This document shows positions 22,795 to 35,192 of a stretch of 64,000 bases of DNA, piece by piece. How positions within the stretch are numbered: position 1 is the first letter of the stretch; the number at the start of each line of letters is the position of its first letter. Both the position numbers and the translations under genes were made by a program. Below the pieces are notes generated by a model. It searched no databases. It saw only the letters and a list, made by a program, of their open reading frames with translations, and was not told the origin of the DNA. Origin of the DNA: Aspidapion aeneum (lineage: Eukaryota > Arthropoda > Insecta > Coleoptera > Brentidae); NCBI GenBank assembly GCA_963576565.1, contig OY755047.1:34997851-35061850 (forward strand), written 5' to 3'.

Positions 22795-22861
22795 ATATTC
22801 AAAAAATTCTCGGGGGGGGGGGGCAAGTGCCCCTAGTGCCTCCCCTGGATCCGCCACTGGG
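22795..22861 (-). mobile_element. one end of a hAT-like MITE with G tract
   Basis: TGGATCCGCCACTG at 22848-22859 is the common CAGTGGCGGATCCA terminus, preceded by a run of G (about 22811-22823) and a GGCACTAG-type block. The other end was not found. Confidence 0.5.
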
Positions 22862-23204
22862 ATTAGGTATGAATACTGTTGTGTACTTTTTTTTACATAC
22901 TTCAGAGAATATTGATGACTTTTGGTTAGTTGGTGGACACTGTTGCCAAAGAACACATATCTTCCAGTTTTTATAAAAAATAATTTTCAATTATTGGCAT
23001 AAAATTAAATCTGCGGATTACCCCGCATAGGTAGTTTTTGAAATAATTGACTAGTCGCCTGCGTTATTCGAACACAAGTAGGGTCAAACATTATATTTTA
23101 GAAAGGGAAAAGGTTCAAACCAGGTAACTGCGCATGGCTCAAATAAAGGATAAGTGAAAATGGGACCTGCAAAAGGTCCCTAATATTTTGAAATACTATT
23201 CGTG

Positions 23205-23275
23205 TAGGTTCGGTTCAGTTCGGTTCCATGGACTTAAACCGATTCGATTTCGTTCGGTTCGCGAATTAATCAATT
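23205..23275 (+). repeat. isolated GGTTCGGTTC core fragment
   Basis: GTAGGTTCGGTTCAGTTCGG, then AAACCGATTCGATTTCG: the AACCG-rich part of the foldback core without arms. Confidence 0.45.
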
Positions 23276-23647
23276 TCGGGAATTAACTGTAAGATATAGA
23301 TCTGTTGATTGGAATAAATGTTGTAACATTCATTTTCTATCTATACATAAAAATATTCTGCGTTTTTAAATCGAATTTTATTTCCACATTTTCAAAATAA
23401 GTGGAAATCGATTTATTGGGGCACAAAGCTAATTTCAAAATAATTGAAAATAAACGCATTCTGCCCATAATAAAATCGCATCATGTCAGTAGAATAATAA
23501 ACCCACGTACCTACAGTTTTATTTATTGATTAAATATCAGTGGCGTAAATAAAAGGGGATTCCATTATCCCAGATCAGGTTAAGTCAGATTAGGTTAGGT
23601 CAGTTTATGTCATAATACTTCAAGTCAGGTTAAGTTGATCAGTTTAG

Positions 23648-24806
23648 CAGTGGCGGCTGGTGACGCTATAAATTGGGGGGCAAAAATTTATATTGCATGG
23701 AAAAGGAGATAAAAACACTTACCTAAACAATTTCACTTTTTACAAATAAGCAGCTACTTGGTGTAGTTTTTAGTTTATTTGTTTATAGATAAAGCCTATT
23801 CGCCCTTCTTTTACATGGGCAAAGTGCTCGGATTAGCACTAGTTTCATACTCATCATGGCTCATCATGGCTCAGAATTTTAGACAGACTATTAACCTACT
23901 AAGTATACTTATGTCTATTTTTTGCCACATTTTTATTATTTTCAGAAATGTTTTGCCTATAGGCGCTATACAATTGGCACCTAATATCAGTCTTGCCTAG
24001 CATAGAAAATTCTATGTGGTTATTTAAATAAGTAGCACTTACCTTGTGTCCCTTACTTTTCACTTAAGTGCTTGATATCACACATTCTCTTTGCCACCCA
24101 CGCAGGATCACTTCGTGGATTATTGATAATAAGACAAATAAAGCAAAAAAAGCATTTTGTTTTTATAACCGCACAACCAGTTTTCAGCATCTTATAATTT
24201 TTTATTACTTAAAATAAAATTTTGGTTAATTTTTAGGATTTTTAGGTCCGGTCTATGTGACCCTAAAGAGGTTATTTGTAATCGAAGTTTATATGTCAAC
24301 GTATTTAAATTTGTACAGTTAGTTATATAATCAACGGTATTTATTTCCATTTTGAAAACAAACAAAAACGAAAACAATCAATGGACACGCGACCGGCAAG
24401 GCTTTTAACTACTGACCTACCCCAAATCAAAACAAACTTATATGTCTTTACTAAGGATAGAACCGGCAACACGTAGGAAGGGCAACGAACGTTTCGCACG
24501 ATGAATATGGCCGACCTCAACAAAAACCAATAATCCTACGGCCCCCGCGCGAGAACAGCCACCCATACACCGCTGAAAAACGGGTGAAATTGAAATCTTG
24601 TGCCACCCGGTCCTGCCGGCTTGTAATTATTTACACTAAAAAAGTTTACCCAATTAATCGCCTTTTGTTAACCACAGACTAAAAAAAAACTAGACATGTC
24701 GTACGGGCAGATTTCACTTTTTTAAATAAATCAATTAAAAATACTGTTTGTTTTCTAGTTTTGGGAGGGCACTGCCCCGTTGCCCTACCTGTAGCAGCCG
24801 CCACTG
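23648..24806. mobile_element. hAT-like non-autonomous element
   Basis: Ends CAGTGGCGGCTGG and CAGCCGCCACTG. The flanking octamers CAGTTTAG (23640-23647) and CAGGTAAG (24807-24814) match at 6 of 8 positions, as expected of an aged 8-bp hAT duplication. The ends adjoin GGGGGGCAAAAAT and GGGCACTGCCCCGTTGCCC blocks. No transposase frame of significant length. Confidence 0.75.
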
Positions 24807-24889
24807 CAGGTAAGTATAACTCAAAGATATCCCTTGCCAACTAGCGTTACGTTTTGCTTTAGTTTTCTTATAAGCAAATTAAAATATAA

Positions 24890-25266
24890 AGTTACAAATT
24901 TTAGTTGTTTAAATTTTATAGTTAGATTTTATTTAGGTTTAGTGTAGTATTAGTTGTCTGATTAGTCTAGCTTTTAGTTGCGTTATCTATGACTCGTCCT
25001 TATACGCAAATGTTCTATTGCCAGAAAAGGATAGATAGTTAGCGAAAGATCGACGAGGGTATAAAAGCGGCCGAACATCGCGAGACGGACCAGTCAGAGA
25101 TAAGGAGCTATAGTAGTCGTGAGATATTAACACGAAATAAATAAGCCGATTTGAGTAGTAAGTTGTTAGTGAGTTTAAGTGCCGTTATTGTACACTGAGT
25201 GGTTCAAATAAATTGAGATATTGTTTGTGACCTAGGCTCGTTTTGTTTCTTGTTTTGAAACCGCAA
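24890..25266 (+). repeat. solo LTR, relative of the LTR at 714-1128
   Basis: GTTACAAATTTTAG, then TATTTAGGTTTAGTGTAGTA and TTTTAGTTGCGTTATCTATG, match the minus-strand sense LTR at 714-1128 in the same order, as do GTCGTGAGATATTAACACGAA and TAAGTGCCGTTATTGTACA near the 3' side. A TATA box GGGTATAAAAGCGG sits at about 25057. No primer site or coding region follows, so it is a solo LTR or truncated copy. Confidence 0.75.
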
Positions 25267-25431
25267 TGGAAAGTTGCACAATGGAGAGCACCAAACAGAA
25301 GTGCTTTTTATATTTGTGCTGCTAATACCTGCTAAATTTCTTAAGGAAGCACAAGGTAGCTATTCAAATGCGATCTAAAAGAGCTCATTAATAAAAAATA
25401 TTATTTACCGAATAAGGCTTCACAGGATTCA

Positions 25432-25600
25432 GTGGTGCACCCAGAAATATGTCTTGAGGGGGCCGACACCTTTGTGGGGGGGGGGGGGGGGGGTGGAGGC
25501 GTTATGCTTTCGCATTTAGGCTATTTTACCATTTTCTTAATAAAATATGTGCAAAATTTCCTCAAGCCCCCTTCGCCCCCTTCGCCCCCTAGGTGTGCTC
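25432..25600 (+). mobile_element. hAT-like MITE end with long G tract
   Basis: CAGTGGTGCACCCAGAAAT at 25438 followed by GGGGGCCGACACC and about 20 consecutive G (about 25475-25495). Related to the 31632-31770 and 51495-51679 elements by sequence style. A CCCCCTTCGCCCCCTTCGCC run at 25568 is the likely opposite end. Confidence 0.55.
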
Positions 25601-28600
25601 CTGTGTAAGTCACTTTGGTCTGCAGTTTTGCGTACCGTAATGAAACTTGGCACGATTATAATACAACACTATGGTATTATTTTACGAAGTGGTGCTTATC
25701 CCGAACCCAGTGCAGAGCAAAGATACAGAGTGTTTTATTTTTAATTGCATCTATCTCATTAAAATTCTGTATAAAATTCAAAGCTAGAGCAATGAAACTT
25801 AGCACCGATTATAAGGACATTTTATTTTAAGCGATAAAAAAATTATATTGTTTTATTTTCTTCTAAAAAATAAAAAATAATATTTTTTTTGAAAAATTTA
25901 TTGTGTGGGTGTTGAGTAGAAAAAAAAATTCCTGGCGGTTAGTTATTCAAGATAACTTGCTAAAATATACTGCAAGCATTAACAAATTGCTCCTCTTTAA
26001 AACAAGTTGTGTTGGACTGGGGTGACATATACAGGGTCGGCGTACAGGGGGGTTCAAATTATTAATCGTAAATTGAAGAAATCCAAACAGATAGAAAGGT
26101 ATGTGGATTTCTTGGACATAACGATATTTTCAAAAAATATATACCAAATAAAAGATACTTAGCTTCTAGTTATATTTTACGAAAAGAAAATGAAAATTTT
26201 GTTGAACTGTTAAAAATACAGGTTGTTTTTAAAAACAAGTTACATTTTTATGATCAATTTAAGTAGTTTTTTTTTATGACGACGTTACAAATCACGATGG
26301 AAAACTCAAAGTCAGTACGTTACAACAATATAGTATAGCATTAATTTTCCTAAATAAAAACTTTTGTACAGAGTGTTAAAAAGTAACTAGACAATAAAGT
26401 TTTTTTGTAATTTTTTATTTTAGTGCTGAAAATTCAAATAACTCTAGATATGTCAAATAAACCTCTCATTGCCATCACTATATTCTCCTTTATAAACCAT
26501 TTGTCGTACTCTATTCTTCTGATAAGCGCTATATCATTACCTTTTTCAAAATGTACATACTGGGCGACAACAACTCTGCTCTCATTTTTACTGTTTTTTT
26601 ACATTATTTATTTTAGCTACTGCGTTAATGAGAATTTTGCAATGAAACTTGGCACAATTTGTCGGCTTGTTACAGGCTATGACACTAATATTAATGCTTG
26701 TGTAATTTTGTATTATGCTGAAAGATACAAGGTGATATTTAAAAAATCATGTAAAAAGTAGTAGTCTCAAACTTTGGGTTATACCGGTTATGCAGTTTAA
26801 GATACTTTCTGAATTTTACAACTTTTGAAAACTAGAAGAATGACTTTCTCACATGGTCTAAATTGTTTCATTTAGCTTTGGAATTGTAAGAAAATATAGG
26901 GTGTTTCTTTTGTCAATATATAATTTCTTTTAATACGTACAACATTATTTCCAGCACTTATAAAATTAGAAAATATACAGTAGAAAGTTAAACTGTTAAT
27001 CACCTATGTGGCTGTTAGTTAGAGAGTTTAAAACATGCAGGGTATTCGAATAAAAGTCGGTAATATTGTTAACTGTGTTATTATCAAAAAGGTCGGTTAA
27101 GTTATTAGGCAAATTGTTAATATTTTTTCCGCACTAAATTTGTGGAACAAGAATAAAATCAAACGACGCGTAGGTGAGTTATAGAAAAAAATTATTTTTA
27201 AAACGTACACATAGTATACAGTACCAGCAATCGATTTTTTTTTATATATAAATAAGAGCTTTCTTATAACTTTTTATTTTTAACTAAAAAGTTATTAATG
27301 AAAAATACAGTAACTTTAATTTTATAAAAAATATTTTTTACGTATTGTGCATTATAATTATTTCTCAAATATCTATTTAATTATCACTTCTAACAACCAA
27401 TCTCAAACAGGATGCAATTATGTAATTTGTGTATAAGTGTATTCTTTGGTACCCAAGAAATGGCAGACTATGTTAAAAATTTCCACTTTTACTTAAGTTA
27501 TCAATTTTTATTAAGGCTTAGTCAGGTATTTTTTATAATCCCTGGCGTAAGATCCGAGACTAGTTGGTGGCTCTTCTCGGGTAAAGCCAGATTAAGTGTC
27601 AGTTTTGACATATCATGTAAACAGTTTGACATATTGACTCAATTAGTATTTATTTTGGTTTAGAATACTAAATTACCTAAAAATCGATACCCCACACGAC
27701 CACTTTAGACGGATTAAGATTTGAACAATTTAGACTCCTACATTTTCCTCCCTCTGTCCTCAAAAAGAAACCTTATTTCCAACGCTTAATTTTAATAGAT
27801 TTTTTTTTAAGCTTAAAGAAACAAAAAGGCTACGCGATACTAGTTTTATATTTAATTTATCAATTTTTCCTTTTCCATCTCAAGCACGCCCCTGTATCTT
27901 GGCCCTGCACGGGGTTCCATCGGAGCACCACTTCTAGAATGGCATTCCTAGGTGTCTGCTACCTCTGTGTCAAATTTCGTCACGGTACGCGAGAATGCAG
28001 ACAAGTCCCTAAATTTCCGGCTTAGGCCCCGAACTATATATATTTATAAAATACTTATTTTTAAGATCTACACCTAGACATAAAAGTTTTATTTAGTAAC
28101 CAACGAAATCTTTAAAAAAAAATTACAACAAAAAAAATATTAAAATATTTTTAAAAATAGAACAAAAAATCACCTAAAACAGGTACATTACGTAGGTACT
28201 AAAATTAATACCTAAAAAGGCACGTTCGGGGAAAAAGTGCACTGTTTGTTCCTTATTTTGGAATAAAACTACATTGAATTTCCCTCGTAATAAGGTTTAG
28301 TATTTTATGCGATATCTACGCTAATATAACCATCAGCGTCTTAGTTTTTAATAAACCCTCATTAAAACAAAAAGCCATAGGCACAAAAAGCTTTTAATCA
28401 AGCTAGACTTTCTTTCCTCTGGGCTAGGTATATCTCGATGTTCCTCGTAGTAGGTACATTTGAATTTTAAGGGTTTCGTGAACAAATGAACAATAAAATA
28501 AAAAGTATCATCGTATAAAAAATTTTTCGTAAAAAAGCTTTTATTGCCAGAGTAAATGAATAAAATTTGAACCCTCTCGAAATCAGGGGCTGAATACGAC

Positions 28601-29121
28601 ACTGTAACGTATAATGAGAAAAATAGTGAACCCGAGAGTATTTATACCCCTTTTTAGTTAATTAATAAATTAATGAAGTTAATTAATTAGTAAACAAGGT
28701 GTGTCGGTATTTAAATGTGGGTTCAAAAATAATGAGTTTTTCTCTACGCTTCGTCTCTTTGTTTTTATATACCTTAGCGACTAAAAAAACACTGTCGCAG
28801 TAATTACGTAACAAAATGTAAACAATAAGTGAAAGTAAAACAAATATCTTTATTTCCAAACTTTTTAGGTTTTATTTTTATTTTAAATTTTTTACACAAA
28901 TTGCAAAGGGTAATTTTTTGGTTGGAACGTGGTAATTTAATCAAGCCCGGACTGGCTCCTTTAGGGGCCCTCGGCTAGAGAATGAAGCGCCCCCCCTACC
29001 AAGAGTCCACCTCGGAAAATTTGTAAAAAATTAAATGTGTCCAATTCCAATTTTGCCACCAAATCTTTATCAAAAACTTAACTTTTCTGTTGGTTCAATT
29101 TTTGTTAAAGTTTTTAGATAT
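25601..29121. other. 3.5 kb without a recognised gene
   Basis: AT-rich sequence with scattered short frames, none with recognisable content. Small remnants: TACAGGGTCGGCGTACAGGG at 26030, GGGTGTTTCTTTTG at 26899, and a CCCGGACTGGCTCC / GGGGCCC block at 28950. These look like MITE edges but cannot be closed. An attempt to find splice-flanked exons by eye failed. Confidence 0.5.
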
Positions 29122-29400
29122 TAGGGACCTATTGAAATAAATAATGACTTTATTTTAGAGTCGGCTTTATTTTCACATATTTATAAAAAAAATGACAGCC
29201 GACCTCTCAAAATTGACAAAGTCAAGTTTAAAAATAAAGTCGTTAACTTTCATTTAATAAAAACAGGCACTAAGAAATCTGGTTCTTAAATACACAAAGG
29301 CTGAATTTTGAAAGAAAGCAGCTGCTTTTTATATGCAAATGTTTCACGATATACTGCCGATTTTAAAATAAGATCAGGTTTTATTCCGATAAGTCCCTAT
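29122..29400. mobile_element. second copy of the TAGGGAC MITE
   Basis: Ends TAGGGACCTATTG and CGATAAGTCCCTAT. The inner CTCAAAATTGACAAAGTC and AATTTTGAAAGAAAGCAGCTG blocks align with 19080-19180. Diverged by substitutions and small indels from the first copy. Confidence 0.75.
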
Positions 29401-29658
29401 GGTACTTACTGGGAAAGAAATGTTCGCATTTTAGTTAGTCTTACGTCAGCCGTTAATAATTAATATAGTTTCTTGAAATTTACGCACGTAACTTTGATCT
29501 TTTTTATCACAACACTGAACATTCTGTTTAAGGAATATAAATACCATCACGATCGTACGGAATAAATTAGTTATGTAGTCACTAATATTCGTCCGTAACA
29601 CTTATCGTTGGTTGCAATTTTATTTTAATTCTAAGTAGTTGATGCATATTTTTTTACC

Positions 29659-29790
29659 ACGTGGCTGGTACTGGCTTATAAGGTACCGGCTGATAAGGCA
29701 CTGGCCCATAAGGCACTGGTCCATGAGGCACGGGCCCATAAATCACATACTGGGATTTTTTTTTCACAAATGGTCCATCCACCCCTAATT
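29659..29790 (-). CDS. 3' exon with PVPY repeats (structural-protein-like)
   Basis: The minus strand reads LGVDGPFVKKKSQYV and then a run of GPVP(Y/H) hexapeptides (YGPVPHGPVP, YGPVPYQPVP, YKPVPATW) to a TAA stop. The 18-bp DNA unit is repeated about five times with silent differences (GGGCCCGTG, GGACCAGTG, GGGCCAGTG), which suggests the peptide was selected. Proline/valine/tyrosine repeats of this kind occur in arthropod cuticle and eggshell proteins. There is no ATG in frame before an upstream stop; TTAG just before GGGTGG could be a splice acceptor. No upstream exon was found. It may be the last exon of a gene to the right or a pseudogene. Confidence 0.4.
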
Positions 29791-30156
29791 ATTACTAAAT
29801 AATAGTAGTCCAGCGGATAGAAGCAATACGTATTAGTATCAAAACAATTAAAATAATTTTAAAAAAAATTATTTGCTTTACAGAACCTTAGGAAATTTAA
29901 ATAAAATGGCTTCGCAATGTAACAGAACACTGGAAAATTGAATAAAATTGCGCCGCAGTCAAAAATATTAGAAAAATTTTAATACTTTTCGGAAAATGTC
30001 GCGCAATGGAAAATTTTGTAGAAACAACAGCAAAAATGCAGCCACACTAACACACTAAAAGAAACTTACAACTGGCATAGATGCAAGTACACATTAGTAC
30101 TTTAGAGTGGATCGCCCATCTCTGCCTTAAAACCTTGAGGTTTTTCTGAATTTGAT

Positions 30157-31061
30157 GGGTGCAGAACAAAGATCGAATACAAAAGATCGAAAAACAAAAG
30201 ATCGAAAAGGCAAAAGATCGAAAATACAAAAAATCGAAAAACAAAAGACCGAAAGACCAAAGATCGAAAATACAGAAGATCGAAAAACAAAAGATCGAAA
30301 AGGCAAAAGATCGGAAATACAAAAGATCGAAAAACAAAAGATCGAAAAACAAAAGATCGAAAATACAAAAGATCGAAAGTACAAAAGATCGAAGGGCAGA
30401 AGATCGAAAAACAAAATATCAGACATAAACAGTTTAGGCAAGGTCAGGTAAGGTAAAATTACCTAACCGTTAAATAAACCAATGGCTTGCCATACTAACA
30501 CAAATCATATAGTTAATCATAAGTTATAGTAAAAAAAAACTTTCCTGATTTCTTTTTCGAGATCCTGGAGGGTGTGTAACCGAACCGAACCGAACCAAAC
30601 CCAACCGAACCGATTTGGTTCGGTTTGGTTCAGTTCGGTTTAATACCCTGTAGGATCCCGGGAAACATATCAGGAAAGTTTTTTTTTGAAAAAATATGTT
30701 AGAAAGAGACCCCATACTCGAACAGGTTCGGCTCCGTTCAGTTTAGTTACACACCTTCTAGGACCCCGGAAAAGAAATCAGGCAAGTTTTTTTTAAACTA
30801 TGGTATAGCGATATTTTGAAACGCGCTTTTTTGATACGCGCTATTTTGATCTTTTGGCTTTCCATCTTTTATACTTTCGATCTTCTATACTTTCGATCTT
30901 TTGTATTTCGATCTTTTGTATTTTCGATCTTTTGTAGTTTCGATCTTTTGTTTTTCGATCTTTTGTTTTCCTTTTGTTTTTCGATCTTTTGTCTTTTCGA
31001 TCTTTTGTTTTTCGGTCTTTTGTATTCGATATTTTGTCTTTCGATCTTTGTTCCGCCACCC
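30157..31061. mobile_element. foldback-like element 3, arms of GATCGA minisatellite
   Basis: Left end GGGTGCAGAACAAAGATCG, right end complement of GGGTGGCGGAACAAAG. Left arm (30170-30420) of AAAAGATCGAAAAAC units, right arm (30845-31050) of the complement. A CAGTTTAGGCAAGGTCAGGT block and the AAATTACCTAACCGTTAAAT block next to the left arm are shared with element 2 (20745-20790). Core copies AACTTTCCTGATTTCTTTTTC (30539) and inverted ones near 30655 and 30755, with AACCGAACC runs. GCGCTATTTTGATC units at 30820-30855. Confidence 0.85.
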
Positions 31062-32489
31062 GAATTTGGTTTCGTTGAGATGTTGAGGGATGTACCATCT
31101 AACAGAAACTCCTTCTACTTTTAACTAATTAATATTGTCAGCTCTAAAGCAGTTTAAGTCAAGTAGATTATAGATTTCAATCAAACAGACTACAATTTAC
31201 TTTCCATAAATATACTTGTGTTAAGATAATCTTACTTGATACAACAAAGTGTTTGCTTGGCTGCTGAAGGATAATTTTTTTCTGTGTATGTTGTGGTAGA
31301 GGTTTAAGATCATAATTTATCATCATTTATTCTTATCTTTAGAGAAAAATAGCGCGAATTGCTATTCCGTGCCTGATTAAAACGAACCAATTGAAAATTA
31401 ATTTTGTCCATTTATCGCAATCCTTTGTTGTTCCACCTATACAGCCTCCCCCCGAATTCCTGAACGGTTCCGCACCAATTTACGCAGCCTGCAGAGCATT
31501 AATCAAACGCCGTGTATGTATGTCTGTTTGTTTGTATGTATAGATACACAAACACGCAGATAAAGGTTTTCAAAACTTGCCAAAATTCCGAATAATGGAT
31601 AATCATGTTTCAGGCAATAATTGTTAGGCATCATGCAGTGGTGTATTTCGAAAAAGATTTTTGAGGGGTGGGGGCGAAACCCCATAATGCTGTATGCTAT
31701 TTAATGTTTGTATTCATGAAATATGTGGAAAATATCTAAAAAAATTTAAGTTATGCCAGCCCCCCCCCCCCCGTAAGTACTCTACTGTATCATGAATATA
31801 CCTAACAGCCTGAATACAAAGCAGTGTTGCCGAACGAGCGGAACAACAAAACTTGTAATAAAAAAAAATAGTTTAAAACTTGATTAAAAAATTGATTTAA
31901 ATATTGAAGAATTTCATTGATTTCTAAAAACTTTTAACCCCTTGGTAATAAAGGAAATTGAAGGATTTCCCTGGTAACATTGGCGTAAAAAAAGAAAAAA
32001 AGCCTTGATTCTTGATTGCTTCACTCTTTCATTTCCTGAAAACAATGAAAAATTCCAACCAACGGATGATGTTATAAAGTGCGCGTGTTTTGGTGCAATG
32101 GACAACTGTGTAGAAGCTATTATTTTTCTTTGTTTACATTAACCAACTAACATCTAAAAAAGCTAGAGGACGTCCAGAAATTGTTGTAAATCTAAGTTTG
32201 ACTTGGTGATAATCTAATTGAGGTTTAAGATATTCCAGACCATACTTTTGAAGTACCTAGTTGTTGCGATAAAACAATTCTTTAATTGCCTTCAAAACTG
32301 TAGATCAGAGTACCCGTTCAGTGCGACCGTAAACATGCAAAATTATATTTAAACATTGCAAATTTAATCCGTGATATGACCCATTTTTAACAAAGTAACT
32401 TATGGTTACAAAAATAATAAACAAAACCTCAACATTCTCTCAACTTATCAAGTCACAGAGGGTGCAATCAAAACTCACTAATACCGTAT
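31062..32489. other. no gene seen; G/C tract and hAT-like edge
   Basis: GCAGTGGTGTATTTCG at 31633 with GGGGTGGGGGCG, and a run of 12 C near 31760, mark a small hAT-type element of the 51495-51679 style (both carry ATGAAATATGTGGAAAATATC or ATAAAATATGTGGAAAATATC). Nothing else recognised. Confidence 0.5.
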
Positions 32490-33640
32490 TCCGTTGTACT
32501 GAATGCTGTTTCAATGGAAGACGCAGAAGACGCAAAAATATACTCGCATGCAAGCCAATAACCTCAAATTTTTGTTTAGGTTAAAACCATTCAGGACCAA
32601 ATACAGGAAACTGTCAAGGACAAAAAAAGTGCATACTTGGATTGGCTCAGTACTAAAGAGCAAAGACCTAGAAATTAACAGAAACCAGAAGACAGCTAAG
32701 AAAATTGACATACACAGATGCTTAATGCTTCTGTAATTCAATGAGATCGCATCTCTCCTGAGACATCCACCCAAGATGCACAGAAAAAAATGAAATATTC
32801 GAGCGCAAATGCCACGATATAAATACACATGTAGGTAGGCAAAGTTCTGAAGTATGGAAATTTATTTCTACCGTAAAAAAACCCAACAAAAGAAAAAGTC
32901 AACATTCAAATCATGAAACCAGAACGCGACACTAATATTTGTCAGCCTCTTAGACATAGAAGTACATGAAGAGGAAGTAATTTTCAAAAAAATAGTTTTA
33001 AAAAGTTTAAATCCGGAAAACCTAGCGGACCTAGCGCTGAAATGCTCTGCAAATATGGATTAGATCAGTACCTGTTGATTGGAGAGTTGCATTTATACCC
33101 TCAATACATAAAAAAGGAAACAAGCTGGACTGCAACATTTACAGAGGAATTTCAGTAACCAGTGCTTTAAGCAGATTGTACGGTAGGATTCTTAGAGATT
33201 TATAAAAGAATGTTTTCATGAACAAGAAGAAGAGTAAAGTGGCTAAAACAAGTAATTGAGATAATAAGTGCCAGAAATATAAAAACTTATGTTACCTTTG
33301 TGGACCTCGAAGCATATGGTATCCTTCCAGTAGAAAAATTATGGAGAGTGTTAGAGCAAACTAATATCAATCATACATACATAAAAGACTTTAAAAATAA
33401 TTCTGGATAACGAAAAGCTTAATATCTCTCTAACTCTCTTTAAAAATATATCGCAGTAGCCTTAAAAAACTAGAAGCGTATAGTACACGGCATGGGAATA
33501 CAACTTAACGACCGATTTATCATATACACACTATAGTTTGCTGACGACCAAGTAATTGGAGCTAATGATTAAGAAGACATCGAGTATATGCTAAGAAAGT
33601 TAACAGAACTAACTATCTCCCCTAGAAAAACTAGAAAAAC
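32490..33640 (+). pseudogene. LINE fragment, endonuclease-RT linker and RT start
   Basis: Broken + strand frames read, in order, RTKKVHTWIGS (linker), SSEVWKF, VDWRVAFIPSIHKKGNKLD, then CNIYRGISVTSALSRLYGRILRDL and FVDLEA, which are RT motifs of a common insect non-LTR element. Stops and frameshifts interrupt it many times. Probably the same family as 8465-8965 and 19925-20483, which show its C-terminal end. Confidence 0.7.
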
Positions 33641-34971
33641 CTAAAACCCCAAAAGAACAGCGAATTTGGGACACCCTTTACTTTTTTCTTGTTGATTTAT
33701 TCAAACAATAATAAGTGATTGAGTAGAAATTTCGATGAGTGCAACATAAAACGCAAAAGATTAGAATCTGCAGAACACTGCAAAATTATAAATATACAAC
33801 ACATGACAGAAGGCGCCAGACGGTAAAGAAAAAAAGGAAGGCCGAGAACGCCGAGATTGACAAGCTTAAATTCCGACGCGTTTTCGAACTTGTCGCGTCT
33901 GTCGTCGGTCTCTTTGTTCTTTTTTGCGACTACGATAACGATTCACAAACACGCATACACCCACATAAACACAACCGGAAAGCAAGGTCTTTAAGTTTGA
34001 TTTACGGGCTCGAATAATAACATTAACATCTACACATTGTGTTATGTGTTCCATCAGGATATTCGACAGTCATAAAACTTTTTCGGACTCTAGCTACTAG
34101 CTCTAACTACTAGGATCGAGGACAGGCGCATTAGAAATGTTTGCATTTCACTATTTTCTTTGTCAGTGTTGCTTAGCTATATGCTGCACTGGAAAAATTG
34201 TTTGTGAATTATTATCCGCTTCGTGACAACACATTTTTAGTTTACATCCCATGAGATAAAAATATACCATAAAATTATATTAAATTTACATTTGTCTGAG
34301 AAAATTACAAAAAACAGTAAATAACAAAAAAAAAATTTAGGCATTTAAGGAAAAATAAATTGAGTTTCACAACCAATATCTTAACTTTTTTGAATTACAG
34401 TGATTCTCAAGGCTGTGCCTAGGGAGGGGATCAAGGGTAATCAAAATTGCACAATATATATGCTAATTTTAATTGAAATTTTCTAATCCTTCTCAGAAAT
34501 TTTTTCTTGCTTATGACCTTCCAAAGTACAAGCTACACAATGTGATTTTCTTAACGTTTTAGAAGTATCTCGATCTATATTTCCTAAAAATGAATTAAAT
34601 CACAAAAACTTTGTAAATATTGAGGTTTTCTATAATTTGTAGATAATTTCACAAATATTTTGTAAAAAAAATAAATATTTTTTCACAAGTTTCGCTCAAA
34701 TTAATGTGCTAATTCAAGTTCGTTTCAATTTTTGGTATATTTAGTTTATTAGGTAGTCTGTAGTGGTTTATAGTATGTGTATATAAATTAAATGAGTGTG
34801 TTCTAATAGGCCCATGTAATTTTATAAAAAAATGTGTAATAAATAAAATTTGCCGTAATTTTATTAATAAAATTTACATACAATAAGTAATTTTGCAAAG
34901 TAGTTCAATTTTCTGTATACAAATTTAATTGAGCCCTCTTGAATTCATGCTTTGCCTTCGATCAACCTTTA
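33641..34971. other. no gene seen
   Basis: AT-rich flank of the errantivirus insertion. Short overlapping frames at 33739-34054 on both strands have no recognisable content. Confidence 0.5.
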
Positions 34972-34975
34972 CGCG

Positions 34976-35192
34976 AATTAAATACGAAGTCCGGTGACGT
35001 AGCTTTTAAAAAACTTTTTATTTGAAAAGACTACAAAAAATACTTATAACTAAAATGACCAATACAACTTGTAAAAGTATAATGATACCTAATTAGACCA
35101 TTTGGGTGCATATATAAACTTCAATGTACGGCGTCAGCAATATATTTGTTATTACAAACAAGATGAGATGTTATTATTCCAGGGATATTACT
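34976..35192 (-). repeat. 3' LTR of errantivirus
   Basis: 217 bp, identical by eye to 41093-41309. In element sense it starts AGTAATATCC and ends ATTTAATT. A TATA-like TTTATATATGC and an AATAAA (in TCAAATAAAAAG) are present. The env stop codon lies within its first 19 bases. Confidence 0.95.

Noticed and set aside
26423..26761. 112-codon + strand frame with hydrophobic stretches
   Set aside because: No recognisable motif, no splice or start support, typical for AT-rich noncoding DNA.
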